NCBI GenBank assembly: GCA_947454705.1
Contig: CANGKZ010000018.1
Span: forward strand, 1-64,000
Direction of reading: 5' to 3'
Length of the DNA stretch: 64,000 nt
Source of the DNA: Verrucomicrobiota bacterium
GTDB taxonomy: Bacteria > Verrucomicrobiota > Verrucomicrobiia > Limisphaerales > UBA9464
Both the position numbers and the translations under genes were made by a program. Position 1 is the first letter of the stretch, and every line of letters starts with the position of its first letter. The notes under the pieces were generated by a model, which was given only the letters and a program-made list of their open reading frames with translations, made no database searches and was not told the DNA's origin. Shown here piece after piece: positions 1-10,900 of this stretch.

Positions 1-85
1 TCTCAGCCCGCTTCTCAGCCGGGGTTTGCACCCGACCCACAGAATCCGACTTCAGCAACTGCGTATCCGAAGGCATAAACGTCAT
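1..85 (-). CDS. IS66-type accessory protein TnpA, N-terminal fragment
   Basis: Reading leftward from an ATG at 85, the frame is open to the window edge and gives 28 residues beginning MTFMPSDTQLLKSDSVGRVQ and continuing TPAEKRAE. The VGRVQTPAEKR stretch resembles the start of the small helix-turn-helix accessory protein (TnpA) of IS66-family elements, which usually begins with a short disordered segment followed by a '(V/I)GR..TP.E(K/R)R' motif. The rest of the gene and the transposase would lie left of the window. The likely IS end at 146 supports this. The call rests on a short motif remembered from the family, so it is moderate. Confidence 0.45.
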   Translation of the reverse strand, partial: MTFMPSDTQLLKSDSVGRVQTPAEKRAE

Positions 86-146
86 AATTCAACCACTATG
101 ACCTTTATGCTCCGCTCAGAATACCGGCGCTATGCGTGACGCTTAC
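1..146 (-). mobile_element. Right end of an IS66-like insertion sequence
   Basis: Read on the minus strand from 146, the sequence starts GTAAGCGTCACGCATAGCG. IS66-family terminal inverted repeats typically start GTAA, often GTAAGCG. The TnpA-like frame begins about 60 bases inside this end, as expected for such an element. The opposite end, the transposase and any 8-bp target duplication lie outside the window, so element identity is inferred from one end only. Confidence 0.45.
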
Positions 147-178
147 TTTTAAGCGCAACAGCAAGCGCAAGCAATAGT

Positions 179-889
179 ATGATCGGTGACGGTCAGTTCG
201 CCGCTCAACTGGGGACGGTTGAGTCCATTCTCCGGAGGATTAATATTCTCGCGGAAAGGCAACAGTTTCCGAACAAGGCCCTGGGAGCCGCCGACTTTCG
301 CGGCCTTCCTTATCGTGGGATTTACGAGAAATGTGTCCGAGAGTTCGCATATGACTTCCGGCTTTCTGATCAATCCCTCATGCTGTTCGTGAAGTGCGGC
401 GACAATATCAATAACGGAGGGCTCTGTTTTTCGTATTACGAGCCTCCGGCCGAGGTTCTGCCTTACGAAGAGTTTGTGGCAGCCGAGCTGGGGCTATCTC
501 CTAGCGATTCAGGCTACCAGAAGACTATCGATTCGTGGGGGGATGAACTGCGCTTCGACTATGAGCAATACGTGAGTAGTGCTGAACTGAAGAATTCTGT
601 CACCCCGTTGAGATACGATTGCAAAGCAAGCGACTATCGCCCCGGGATTCATCCGGCGTCTCATGTTCATTTTGGTTTCGCGACTGATATACGCGTCGGA
701 ACGCGGCGCGTTCTTAATCCACTCTCCTTTGTCTTGTTCGTTCTTCGGCAACGTTATCCTTCCGCTTGGTCAGAACTCGGAAAGGAGGCAGACTTTCGGG
801 TGTGGTGCCGAAATGTCCGTGAAAACCTAGATTTGATCGCCCCCAGATACTGGGACTCACCGGATGAGCTAGAGATGTTTTTCTGCTAA
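179..889 (+). CDS. DUF2290-like protein of unknown function
   Basis: A 236-residue protein resembling the DUF2290 family, as I recall it: an N-terminal helical part, a 'LPYRGIYEKC..EFAYDF.L.DQSLMLF' region around residues 43-72, and a conserved 'HPASHVHFG' block near residue 160 followed by 'VLNPLSFVLFVL'. The length is near that of the family. Function is unknown. The ATG at 179 lacks a convincing ribosome binding site, and the frame stays open upstream to a stop at 137-139, inside the adjoining IS end. The native start may therefore have been lost or replaced by the IS insertion. The gene looks less GC-rich than its neighbours and sits beside an IS, which suggests horizontal acquisition. 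Confidence 0.55.
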   Translation: MIGDGQFAAQLGTVESILRRINILAERQQFPNKALGAADFRGLPYRGIYEKCVREFAYDFRLSDQSLMLFVKCGDNINNGGLCFSYYEPPAEVLPYEEFVAAELGLSPSDSGYQKTIDSWGDELRFDYEQYVSSAELKNSVTPLRYDCKASDYRPGIHPASHVHFGFATDIRVGTRRVLNPLSFVLFVLRQRYPSAWSELGKEADFRVWCRNVRENLDLIAPRYWDSPDELEMFFC

Positions 890-903
890 CAGTTGGGGGC
901 AGC

Positions 904-930
904 TGGGGTCAGGTCTAGACTTTTGACATT
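904..930. repeat. Short REP/RAYT-flank-like sequence
   Basis: The stretch TGGGGTCAGGTCTAGACTTT continuing TGACATT resembles sequences often seen flanking REP-associated (IS200-like) tyrosine transposases in environmental bacteria. No transposase frame lies next to it, so it would be a solo end or relic. This is recognised from memory only. Confidence 0.25.
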
Positions 931-1107
931 TGAGGATCGATCGAGGTTAGACAATTTCGCGGTATTGTTTGACAACCGCCTACTCGCACATCCGCTCTGT
1001 TCTGTTTCCGGATTCGCCGGATCGCACGAGCCCCCGATTCTCAACATCCCGCCCTGCATTTGAGTTCCAACTCACGGTTTCAAATGCATAGAGCTGCCCC
1101 CAGATGC

Positions 1108-1301
1108 TCCAATGGACCGCGTTTACGCGGCTCTGCTGTTGGACGTGGGGCATATCGAACGGTTGGAAACAATCCGCCGGCATGCCTCGAGACACGCTTC
1201 CCCGAACCGTCTGAAGACGGGACTCCAAACAAATGAGGAAACTCTCGCGGTGGCGTCGGATTCCCCTTCAACGCTTCAACTTTTTGACCCTTCAACTGCC
1301 G
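1108..1301 (-). repeat. Type A MITE-like element (copy A1, reverse)
   Basis: This is the reverse complement of the element seen at 14842-15489 and elsewhere. It holds the palindrome CCGCGTTTACGCGG (1117-1130), the palindrome CCGTCTGAAGACGG (1207-1220) and the terminal motif CCCCTTCAACGCTTCAAC from 1263. The terminal repeat is recognisable only on the right side. With the REP-like stretch at 904 it accounts for most of the gap 890-1489. Confidence 0.8.
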
Positions 1302-1489
1302 CTTCTTGGCTGAAACCCCACGGTTGAACTGTGTGGCTTCGGGCACGTGGGTGGCGGGGCGGTCGGGAAAGGCGGCACGCGGAACGAAGTCGCTTGTTGC
1401 GGGAGTGCTTGTGGGGTGGCCAGTCTCGGATGCGGTGCGACCGGAGATGGGATCGAAGGAAGCAGCCGACTGAAAACCCGCTGAAGCCA

Positions 1490-2689
1490 ATGACATTCAT
1501 GAAGCTGATGTTGAACCGACCACTGTTGGGATTGCTGATGTCGGCGGTCCTGATGGTGCCGAACCTTTTGGGGAAGCCGCTCAAGGTGTTCATCCTTGCG
1601 GGGCAGTCCAACATGCAGGGGCACGCGAAGATCGAGACATTTGACTACATTGGCGAGGATCCGGCGACGGCGCCGTTGCTCAAGGAAATGCGCGGAGCAG
1701 ACGGCAAGCCGCGCGTGTGCGACCGGGTCTGGATTTCATCCATCGGGTGCCTTGGCGATGCTTATTCGGATCTGACGGAGAGAACCGGGAAACTGACCGC
1801 GGGCTTTGGCGCCCCGGAGAACAAGATCGGACCGGAGTTCACCTTCGGCCTCGCCATGGAAAAGCAGCTGGGTGAACCGATTTTGATCATCAAGACGGCT
1901 TGGGGCGGACGGAGCTTGATCACCGATTTTCGACCGCCGGGCGCGGGCGTGCGGACTTTCAACGACTTCACCCTGAAGCGCTGGAAGGAGCGGGGCCTCG
2001 ATGTGGAGAAGGAATCGGCCACGAACCAGGCCAAGTGCGGCGTGTTCTACCGACACATGATCGCGCACGTGACGAAGGTGCTGGGCGACATCAAGCGGGT
2101 GGTGCCGGACTACGACCCAACTCAGGGCTACGAGCTGGCCGGGTTCGTATGGTTTCAGGGCTTCAATGACTACGTCGATGGCTGGTCGTTCCCCGATCAG
2201 AGAAAGCCCGGGGGTTACGACGAATACGGTCAGCTGCTCGCCCAATTCATCCGCGAGGTGCGCAAGGACCTGAACGCACCGAAGCTGCCTTTTGTGATTG
2301 GGGTCATGGGAATTGACGGCCTCAAGGGCGACAGCACGCCGCCCATGTCGATCTTCCGCACGGCGCAGGCCGCCCCGGCTTCGCTTCCCGAATTCAAAGA
2401 CACTGTGGCCGCGGTCCAAACCGCGCCCTTCTGGGATGAGGACCTGGCGGCGCTGCAGGCGCGAATGGAAAAGTGCTGGCCGCAGGTGGACGCGAAGGTC
2501 CGGGAGGAAAAGGATGAATCGTGGGAGAACAAGATGAAGCACATGGCCAAGAACTTCACGCCGGAGGAATGGAAGCGCCTGCAGTCGGGTGCCTCGAATG
2601 CCGGCTATCATTATCTCGGTTGCGCCAAGACCTTCGCGCTGATTGGCAAAGCATTCGCCGAAGCGACTCTCGGCATGATGCCGAAATAG
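1490..2689 (+). CDS. Secreted SGNH hydrolase, sialate O-acetylesterase-like
   Basis: A 399-residue protein with a hydrophobic signal-like N-terminus (residues 1-30), then the SGNH block I motif FILAGQSNMQG near residue 32, a GPEFTFG block, a TAWGGRSL block and WFQGFND, all typical of the SASA/CE6 esterase family. A C-terminal GYHYLG provides a candidate catalytic histidine. These enzymes remove acetyl groups from sugars outside the cytoplasm. The frame is open upstream to a GTG at 1331, but that extension is Arg-rich and abuts the repeat at 1108-1301. The ATG at 1490 (or 1502) places the signal peptide correctly. The next gene follows after 37 bases and is probably co-transcribed. The substrate cannot be read from sequence. 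Confidence 0.8.
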   Translation: MTFMKLMLNRPLLGLLMSAVLMVPNLLGKPLKVFILAGQSNMQGHAKIETFDYIGEDPATAPLLKEMRGADGKPRVCDRVWISSIGCLGDAYSDLTERTGKLTAGFGAPENKIGPEFTFGLAMEKQLGEPILIIKTAWGGRSLITDFRPPGAGVRTFNDFTLKRWKERGLDVEKESATNQAKCGVFYRHMIAHVTKVLGDIKRVVPDYDPTQGYELAGFVWFQGFNDYVDGWSFPDQRKPGGYDEYGQLLAQFIREVRKDLNAPKLPFVIGVMGIDGLKGDSTPPMSIFRTAQAAPASLPEFKDTVAAVQTAPFWDEDLAALQARMEKCWPQVDAKVREEKDESWENKMKHMAKNFTPEEWKRLQSGASNAGYHYLGCAKTFALIGKAFAEATLGMMPK

Positions 2690-2726
2690 GAACGGTCGCC
2701 TCCCTCGCACTCCAACAACATCTATC

Positions 2727-4382
2727 GTGAAACCCACTCCAACGACTCACTTCGCAACGTGGCGCAGGGCGGGCCTGGCCAGCCTCACCGCACTGTTGGC
2801 CTGCAATGCCGGCGTTTCGGTGGCCTGCGCCGGGGTGCAGGCGGGCGAGATGTTCGGCTACCTCCTGTATGGCGGTGAGCGCGTTCCCATCGAGTTCAAC
2901 GCCGGCTTCTCCTTGTACGCCGCCGCGTGGCCGCTGGTGGGGACGTATCCCGGGCACGATTTCCAGAGCGGCCTCGTGGGCACCTGGATGCATCCGCAGT
3001 ATGAGGCGGACAAAAAGCCGGCGGGCAAATGCTACACCGACATCGAGGGCGGCCTGGGCTGGTGGCGCGACACGCATTTCCCCACCGCCACGCCGAAGTT
3101 CATCATGGGCGGCGTCGGCGATAACTTTAAGTGGATCGCCAACGGCCCCGGCTACGGCGCGGGCAGTTGGGAGCATCCGCGCGGCCTCTACGGCGTCGCG
3201 CAGCTGAGTCCGTGGCTGCTCTTTCCGCTCGACGGGCTGAATCTCAAGCAGGGCACGAGCGGCGAGCTGTTCGGCTACGGCTACCTTCCCCTGCCCCTCA
3301 CGGATCCCAAGCCCACCACGGCGGGCAAAAACGTTCCCACCGGAAACCAGTGTTGGACGCTGTTTTTGAACACGGGGAATTTCAAGGGACCGGCCACGTT
3401 TTTCACGCCGTTCTTCTGGTCCCGCCCATTGCTCGACCATCCCGAGTGGGCGGGCCTGCTGCTCGATTCCAATCCGGCCGAGCCGAACAAGGCAATCCAG
3501 ATGGAAACGCAGCACATTCCCGCCGTGTTTGAGACGGCGCAGGATGGGACCAAGTTTGCGCGGCTGGCTCCGACGTCGTTCCCCGTCGGGTCGGACGGCA
3601 CCTCGACGCTGCTGCATCGCCACACGGTGTATAAGAAGGCCGCGCTGTGGGACGATGTGCAGCGTTGGTTCGAGGGCGGCGCGCCGGCCGATGGCGTCAT
3701 CAAGTCCGAGGCCGCCGTGGTGCAGACCTTCAAGGCCAACGGCGGATCGAGCTGGAGTTTTATTCCCCCCAAGGCCCCGCGCGACGAACGGTATCGGCTC
3801 GCATGGAAATCCTTTGCCACTTCGACGACCCCGGATGCGAAGACCCTGGGCGGTCGGTGGGATGAAACCCTCACGCATCGGAACGGCGGACTCGTGGAGC
3901 TGCCGGGCTTTTACCGTCTTGGAACGAACGGGAAGACCCGTGAATGGGCGGTGATCGCGGAGAAGGACGTGCCGTCGGAACTCGGCCTGACCACCCACCG
4001 CTTCGTGACCCCGAAGGAAGCGCCGCAGGAAGTCCGCACCACGCCGGACGATCCTGCGAGCAGCTGGAAGAAACCCGGCCCGGTTGCCGGTCCGTTCAAG
4101 GCGAAGCTCGGGGACGGCAGCACGGTGACCTACTACTGGTACCGGTTCGCCGACCAGCCCGCGATGCTCAACGCCGACCTCACGGACGCGGAGCGTGAAG
4201 TGGTGCAGAAGCGCGTCGAGAAATTGCATCGCGCCTGGACCAAGGACCGCAACTACCTCACGCCCCCGGACCACGGGAAGCTCGCCGAGATCGATCCCGC
4301 GCTGATCGTCACTCCGCCGAAAGGCCTGGAAGCCGGGTACGTGCCCATCGCCACGCGGCAGGAGATGGAGGGTGGGCGGTGA
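2727..4382 (+). CDS. Secreted protein of unknown function
   Basis: A 551-residue protein starting at GTG with a signal-like segment (TWRRAGLASLTALLACNAG) and many aromatic and glycine residues in the mature part. I recognise no catalytic motif. The sequence mentions of note are several Trp/Gly-rich blocks (GGLGWWRDTHF, LVGTWMHPQYE) and a C-terminal helical region rich in charged residues (about 480-520). It lies 37 bases downstream of the esterase-like gene on the same strand, so export and a role connected with that enzyme are plausible but unproven. A type A repeat element starts 19 bases after its stop codon. Confidence 0.6.
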   Translation: MKPTPTTHFATWRRAGLASLTALLACNAGVSVACAGVQAGEMFGYLLYGGERVPIEFNAGFSLYAAAWPLVGTYPGHDFQSGLVGTWMHPQYEADKKPAGKCYTDIEGGLGWWRDTHFPTATPKFIMGGVGDNFKWIANGPGYGAGSWEHPRGLYGVAQLSPWLLFPLDGLNLKQGTSGELFGYGYLPLPLTDPKPTTAGKNVPTGNQCWTLFLNTGNFKGPATFFTPFFWSRPLLDHPEWAGLLLDSNPAEPNKAIQMETQHIPAVFETAQDGTKFARLAPTSFPVGSDGTSTLLHRHTVYKKAALWDDVQRWFEGGAPADGVIKSEAAVVQTFKANGGSSWSFIPPKAPRDERYRLAWKSFATSTTPDAKTLGGRWDETLTHRNGGLVELPGFYRLGTNGKTREWAVIAEKDVPSELGLTTHRFVTPKEAPQEVRTTPDDPASSWKKPGPVAGPFKAKLGDGSTVTYYWYRFADQPAMLNADLTDAEREVVQKRVEKLHRAWTKDRNYLTPPDHGKLAEIDPALIVTPPKGLEAGYVPIATRQEMEGGR

Positions 4383-4400
4383 CGGGGGGGCGGGACGGCG

Positions 4401-4795
4401 GTTAAAGGGTTGAAATGTTGAAGGGTTGAAGGGGGGGCGAGGGGTTAGTTTTCAACCCCTCGTCAGCACCGCGTCCAACAGCTGAGCCGCGTAAACGCGG
4501 GACTCCATACGCCGGACCGAGACGGGAATTGAAGGGGTGAAGGGGGATCCAGTTTCGGCGGCATTGGCTTCGTCCAAAGCGGTAGAGGGCTACCGCAGTC
4601 CAAGACCTGGCGGATTTCCACCACCGGGGAGTGGAGTCGCGACAGCGTCATGGAGTGCGCCAGACCTCTGGCGCTTTCGGATGCAAGACGCACTTCCGCT
4701 CCTCCTACCGTGTGCCTCGGCGCAGGTGCGCTTTGCCTGCGCCTTTTCCCCTTCAACTCTTTAACTTTTCAACCCTTCAACCGCCGCTCCCAGGT
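4401..4795 (+). repeat. Composite type A + type B element (A2/B1)
   Basis: Begins GTTAAAGGGTTGAAATGTTG and ends with the inverted counterpart CCCCTTCAACTCTTTAAC and following bases. The left part contains the palindrome CCGCGTAAACGCGG (4487-4500). The insert from about 4543 is the type B core, also found at 37979 and 48752, with hairpin GCGGTAG-AGGG-CTACCGC and palindrome GCCAGACCTCTGGC (4659-4672). No credible coding frame is present. Confidence 0.85.
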
Positions 4796-4992
4796 TGAAA
4801 GGTTGAAGGGTGGCGAGGGGTTAATCTCCAACCTCTCGACGGCACCTCGTCCAACAGCAGAGCCGCGTAAACGCGGTACTCCATACGCCGGACGGGGACC
4901 GCGCTTCCCCTTCAACCCTTCAACCCTTCAACCCTTCAACCCTTCAACTTTTTAACCCTTCAACTTCTTAACCTCCCCCACCCTTCAACTTC
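4796..4992 (+). repeat. Type A element (A3) with CCTTCAAC octamer array
   Basis: Contains the palindrome CCGCGTAAACGCGG (4863-4876) and, at 4909-4948, five perfect head-to-tail copies of the octamer CCTTCAAC, then degenerate copies up to 4990. It directly precedes the ATG of the giant kinase, so it occupies that gene's 5' leader and promoter region. Confidence 0.85.
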
Positions 4993-4996
4993 GCTA

Positions 4997-7900
4997 ATGC
5001 GATGCATCAATTTTGATCATTTGCCGATTTCTTCTCCGCCCGGGCTCTGGTTGAATCCAGCCTTGCAAGCAACCCAGCACCCACTTCGCGGCGCATTCTT
5101 GTTCCTTGGGCTGCTGCTTTTGCTCTCGGGCGTTTCGCTCCACGCCCAGCCGGCCGCCAACGCCCCAACCCCACCCAGAGCGTCGCGCATTGAACCGTCG
5201 AGCAACCGCGTCCTCGAACTCGATGGCACGGGCGGGTACGTGGAGCTGCCGCCGAATATCTTCAACGACCTCGACGAGGCCACGGTCGAGGCGTGGGTGC
5301 GTTGGGATGATCTCAGCGGGACCTCCAAGCGCATATTCAACTACGGCGATGCCCGGATGGACATGTCGCTGATGACCGGTCTCTTTAGCGGCAACACCGA
5401 GCTGGCTCTGGTTGTTGGCGCGGAACTGCGCAACATCACGGTCCCCGGTATTCTGCGCACACAGCAATGGTGTCACGTGGCGGGAGTCTCCGGCAAAGGC
5501 GGGATGAAACTTTACCTCGATGGCGCCCTCGTCGGCACCAACGCCTACACCGGCAGCTTTTCATCGTTCAAGAATGGCACGCGCAACTACCTCGGCCAAC
5601 GCGTGACCCCGAATGATCCGCCCACGAACTTCAAGGGCGCCATGGATGAAGTCCGCGTCTGGCGGGTCGCCCGCTCAGCCGAGCAAATCCGCCAGACCAT
5701 GCTCCAGCGGTTGACGGGACGCGAGGAGGGCCTGGCCGCGCTGTGGAATTTCGACGACGTGGCGGATGGCGTCGTGAAAGATTCCGGACCGGGATCCCAT
5801 CACGGCAAGCTCATCGGCAGCGCCAAGACCGTCCTGGGCGACACGCCCGCCTCTAGTAGGGTTTCAAAAGTCCTCGAACTCTCCGGCAAGGAAAGCTACG
5901 TCGAATTCCCGCCGGGCGCGTTTACGAATCTGGACGAAGTGACCGTCGAAGGCTGGGTCAAGTGGGAGAGCTTCGAGAACATGTCCCGGTTCTTCGACTT
6001 CACCCTCGCGGGTTGCACGCTGGATGTGATGAACCGCGATACGGACTCGAACTTGTATTCCGAAATGTTTCGCGGCGGCGACCGGACGCTCATCTCGGTG
6101 CCTGGAATTCTTTCCTTGGGTAGATGGACTCACATCGCGGCGACGGCTGGAAAGGACGGACAGAAACTCTTCGTGGATGGCACTGCGGTAGCGACCAGCG
6201 GCGTTCCAGGACCCATGTCCACGGCGGGTCTGGAGAAGCGCAACTACCTCGGGCGCTCCAATTTTCGCCTCGTCTGGACCAACGATGCCGACTTCCACGG
6301 GCAGATGGACGAAGTCCGCATCTGGAAAGGCGTGCGGACGGAGGAGCAGATCCGCGAGAACAGGTTCAAACGTCTTACCGGCAATGAGGAGGGCTTGGCG
6401 GACTTGTGGAATTTCGACGACGTCACGGATGGCGTTGTGAAAGATTCCGGACCGGGCGGGCATCACGGCAAGCTGAACGGCAGCGCCAGGACCGTCGTGG
6501 GCGAAACGCCCGCGTCGCTCGCGCCGGAGAGAGTTTCAAGAGTCCTCGAACTCGACGGCAATGGCAGCTTCGTGGAATTGCCGCCGGACATCTTCAACAA
6601 GCTGTCCGAAGCCACCATCGAGGGTTGGGTAAAATGGGACGCGACGGGCTTTTGGCCGCGGTTCGTGGATTTCGGCACGGAGTGGCACAACATCGACCTG
6701 GGCCTCCTGGAAGACGGCAACGGATTGGTGTTCAGCGTCAACCGGGGTCGGGAAGATATCGTTGGCATTCAAGTGCCAAGCGTCATCCACGTCGGCCAGT
6801 GGCAACACCTGGCAGGCGTTTCCGGCAAAGGCGGAATGAAGCTTTACCTGAATGGACAGCTGGTCGGCAGTCGGGACCGGCTCGGGAGTTTTGATTCGAT
6901 CAAACACGGCGAGCACAATTACCTCGGGCGAAACAACTGGCGCGCCAACGATGCGAGGTTTTCGGATTTTAAGGGGCAGATGACAGAAGTCCGTGTGTGG
7001 GCCGTCGCTCGCAGCGAGGTGCAAATCCGCGAGACCATGTTCAAAAGCCTAACCGGCAATGAGGAGGGCTTGGCGGGCTTGTGGAGTTTTGCAGACGGCT
7101 CGGCCAACGACTCGACCAAGAACGCACATCACGGGAAGTTGATGGGCCAGGCCAAGGTGGTCGAGGCGACGCTGCCTTCGGCGACCGCCATGATTCCCTG
7201 GTCGCGGCTGGTCGTGCAGGTCACCGATGCCGGCGGCGTGCCTTTGCAAAATGTGGACATCCGCGCCGAGGTCAATGGCGTTGAAGTCAGTCGCGGAACG
7301 AGCGATCGGCAGGGCCTGACGTCGCTCGCCTTTTGGACGGATGCGCCCGCAGTGGCCCTGGCCGCTTCCGGCTCGAACGACCTCGGTGGGTGGCGGTTTG
7401 CGGTTCCCATCACGCCCTACACCGAGCGTAGGATCGAATGGCGGCTGGAGCGCGCCAACAATCTGGCGGGACGCGCGACGACGCTGGACGGCAAGACGCC
7501 GCAGGCCAACCTGGTCGTGGAATTGGTGCAACCCACCGATGGGAGCAGCCAGCGTGAGGAGGCTCTGACTACCCGATCCGCGCTCCGCAATCCGCAGTCC
7601 GAAATGGAATCGAGGCTTCTCACGTCGACCGCCGCCAATCGGGTGTTGCAACTCGACGGCACGAACAGCTTCGTGGAACTGCCGCCAAATCTGATGGTGG
7701 ACGCTCGCGAGTTGACGTTCGAAGCCTGGGTGAAGTGGGATGCGTTCGGTTTTCACCCAACCGCCTTCGATCTTGGGTCCCGCTCTCGAAGTCTGCTGCT
7801 CGCGCTTGGCGATGACAACAATGTGCTTTTCGGAATCCAGACCGAGCGCTCACCCGTCTACCCATCGTTTGTCGGAGCGGCGGGCGGAATCGAACTCCAC

Positions 7901-10900
7901 CAGTGGCAGCATGTGTCGGGGGTGGTGAGCACCAACGGCATGCAGTTTTATCTCAATGGCAGTTTGATACGCACAAACGCCTACACGGAGCGCCTATTGG
8001 CAAATGGCTTAGTTCAGCAGGCTTTTCTGGGCCGTTCCGTCATCCCCGCTTTTCTCGAGAATTTGCGCGGCGAGATGGACGAAGTCCGGCTTTGGCGGAC
8101 GGTGCGCACGCCGGAACAGATTCGCGAAAACATGGGCCGGAGGCTGACCGGAAGTGAGGAAGGTCTGGTCGGGCTCTGGAACTTCGATGATCCCGCGAAT
8201 CCCGGGCGCGACGCCTCGCCCGGCGCGCATCACGGCAAACTCATCGGCCAGGCAAAGGTCACGAACGCGGCGCTCCCGGTGCTCTTGTTCGGAAACATCA
8301 CCGATGGCTCGGGCAAGCCTGTGGCGAATGCGATCGTCGACGTTCATGAACCAGGCCGGCCGGACCGGCGCATCCCGGCCAACGCCGCCGGCGAGTATGC
8401 CTTCACGATTCTTTCCACCGCCCATTGCGACCTGTTTGTTTCGAACGGCGAACTTTCTGCCTACCGCCTCGGATTTCAGCTCACACCAGAGGCGCGACAA
8501 CGGCTCGACTGGATCCTTGCCGATCCGGAAAAAACGCCGGTGACCTTGGGCGGTGGCCACCGACGTGAGGAAGACACTTTGTCCAACGCGAACGGGCCGG
8601 GCCGTTCGCCTGGGTCGAAGGCGACGAACTTCCCCGCGGGCAGGGTCATCGAGACCGCTGTTACAGACGAGCAGGGCAATTTCAAATTCTCGAATATCAA
8701 GCCAGGGGTGTATCAAGTGCGCGCGCAAATTCCCGGCGGACGCGCGTGGCTTGGGGCTGGACGAATTCTTTACGCCAATCCCGAGGCCACGGACGTCGAA
8801 CGCACCCGGCTGGCGAATCTGGATTTTCGCCTGACGCCCTTCACCCAGGGGCATTGGAAACGATTCGGCGTGGCGGACGGACTGCCGAGCGCCACGGTGG
8901 TTCGTGTGATGTTCGCGCGGGACGGCGCGGCCTGGTTTGCCACGGCCGGCGGCATCGCCCGGTTTGATGGTTACGAGTTCTCCAACCTGACCCGCACGGA
9001 AGGCCTGCCCAACGTGGAGGCGGATGGGGTTGCCCAAACGCGCGACGGCGACTTGTGGTTCGCCTGTGGGTTGGGCGGTCTCGCGCGTTACATTCCGGCC
9101 AGCTCGGCAAGTCCGGCCCGGGCCGAGGCCATGAACGAACCCTCGCTGAAACGATACGAAACTGAACTTCGGAGCACCCCCGATGGCGCTCTGTGGGGAC
9201 GCAGACATTCCGGGGATGTGGTGCGGTACGAGGGAAAACAGGAGACCGTCTTCACGAACGCCTGCCCTTTTCTTCCCAATTATTTCGCCGCGCATTTGGC
9301 GGTGGATCGAGACAGCCGTGTGTGGCTCACGGGGCTCGGATCGGGCCTGGTCCGCTTCGATCGAACGAACCTGATTCGCCTCACCCCCAGGGACGGCCTG
9401 CTTTCCATGGACACGGGCGGGGTGTCGGTGGCTCCCGATGGCGCGATCTGGTTTGGCGATGGCCCCGGCGCTCTCACACGATACGACGGGACCCACTTCA
9501 CTCATTTCGCCAAGCGCGATGGCGTGCCCTCGGGGGACATCGTCGCGGTTCACGCCACCCCCGGCGGCAGCATCTGGCTTACAACGGCGGATGGGCCGCC
9601 GTGCCGCTACGACGGGAGGAGCTTTGTCCGCTTTACCGGGCAGGGCCGCGTGAAAGCGAATGGCTTTCTGGAAATCGAAACCGCCCCGGATGGCGCCACC
9701 TGGTTTGCCACTCTCACCGGCGCCTACCGGTATGAGGAAGGCGCGTTGGCCGTTTTCTCAGGCGCCCACGGGCTGCCCGAGGTATCCGCGGATGCAAACC
9801 TTCCGCGAAAGCCAAGACTGCTCTCGACCCTCGATGGCAAACTTTATTTGGGAAGCAGGACGAATGGGTTGGTGCGCTTCGATGGGAAACGGTTCGAAGC
9901 GTTCGATGACAAGAACAGCCTGTCCGGAGGCTATGTGTGGGACTTGCTGCAAGCCGCGGACGGCCTGATTTGGATGACAACCAGCAACGCCATCGTGCGC
10001 TTCGATGGCAGCCATTTTCTACCCTCACCCACGAACTTGCATCTTCCGTTCAATGGCGAGGGAGCAAGCCTGGCGCAGGCCCGGGACGGCGCCATCTGGG
10101 TGAGCACTCAGCGCGGTGGCGCAGGGCGCTACGTCGGAACGGAACTCACCCACTGGTTCACCCAAACCAACGGGCTGAGCACCAACATTTATAACGATAT
10201 TTTCACCGTTCATGGCGATGGCCATGGCGATGTTTGGCTGGGGGGAATGTTGTTCGCCTCGCGTTACGACGGTCGGAGTTGGACGCATTTCACGACCGAA
10301 AATGCGCTGCCGAATGTCATGATCAACACGATTGCCGACGGCCCGGACGGTTGGCCGTGGTTCGGCGGATTCACAGGTTCGGGCCTCTCAAGCTTTGACG
10401 GCCGCGCGATCAGCCCGATCGGCAAGTCAAAGCTGATTCCCGGTTCGCCGCTTCACCTGTTTCGCGACGCGGAGGGTGGGCTGTGGTTTGGAAGCGGCGG
10501 CGGCATTGTCCGATTCGATGGGCTTACCTGGTCGGCACTCGATGAAGAGGATGGGCTGCCACCTCGCGGGGTTGCGCGGATCGCGCAGGATGCAACCGGC
10601 GCGATGTGGTTTTGGGGAAAAGACGAACTGGTGCGGTACCGTCCGCTCCGCGCCTCGCTGCCGGCGCCGACGGTGAGCGTGCAACAGGACCAGCTCTACC
10701 GGGACGTGAGCAAGCTGCCCAAAGTCCTCGCGGGCCGCCTGATGACCTTCACCTGTGCCGCCGTGGAATTCCGCACGCGACCCGCGCGGCGGCAGTATCG
10801 CTACGCCATTGTGCCCGGGCATCCGGAGAACGCGCCGGCGAAGACGAACTCGCTCTGGACGTCCGCGGACTCGGCTCCTCAGTTCGCCTGGCGCACGAAC

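Noticed and set aside
2556-4274. 572-residue minus-strand open frame
   Set aside because: Shadow of the secreted protein gene at 2727. It is Arg/Gly/Ala-rich with no domain and arises from high-GC codon use.
4909-4990. CRISPR-like short direct repeats
   Set aside because: The 8-base CCTTCAAC units are contiguous with no spacers and belong to the ends of repeat elements. No cas genes are present.
5864-10288. Several long antisense frames within the giant kinase gene
   Set aside because: They match the plus-strand LamG and propeller repeats out of frame and carry no domain motifs.
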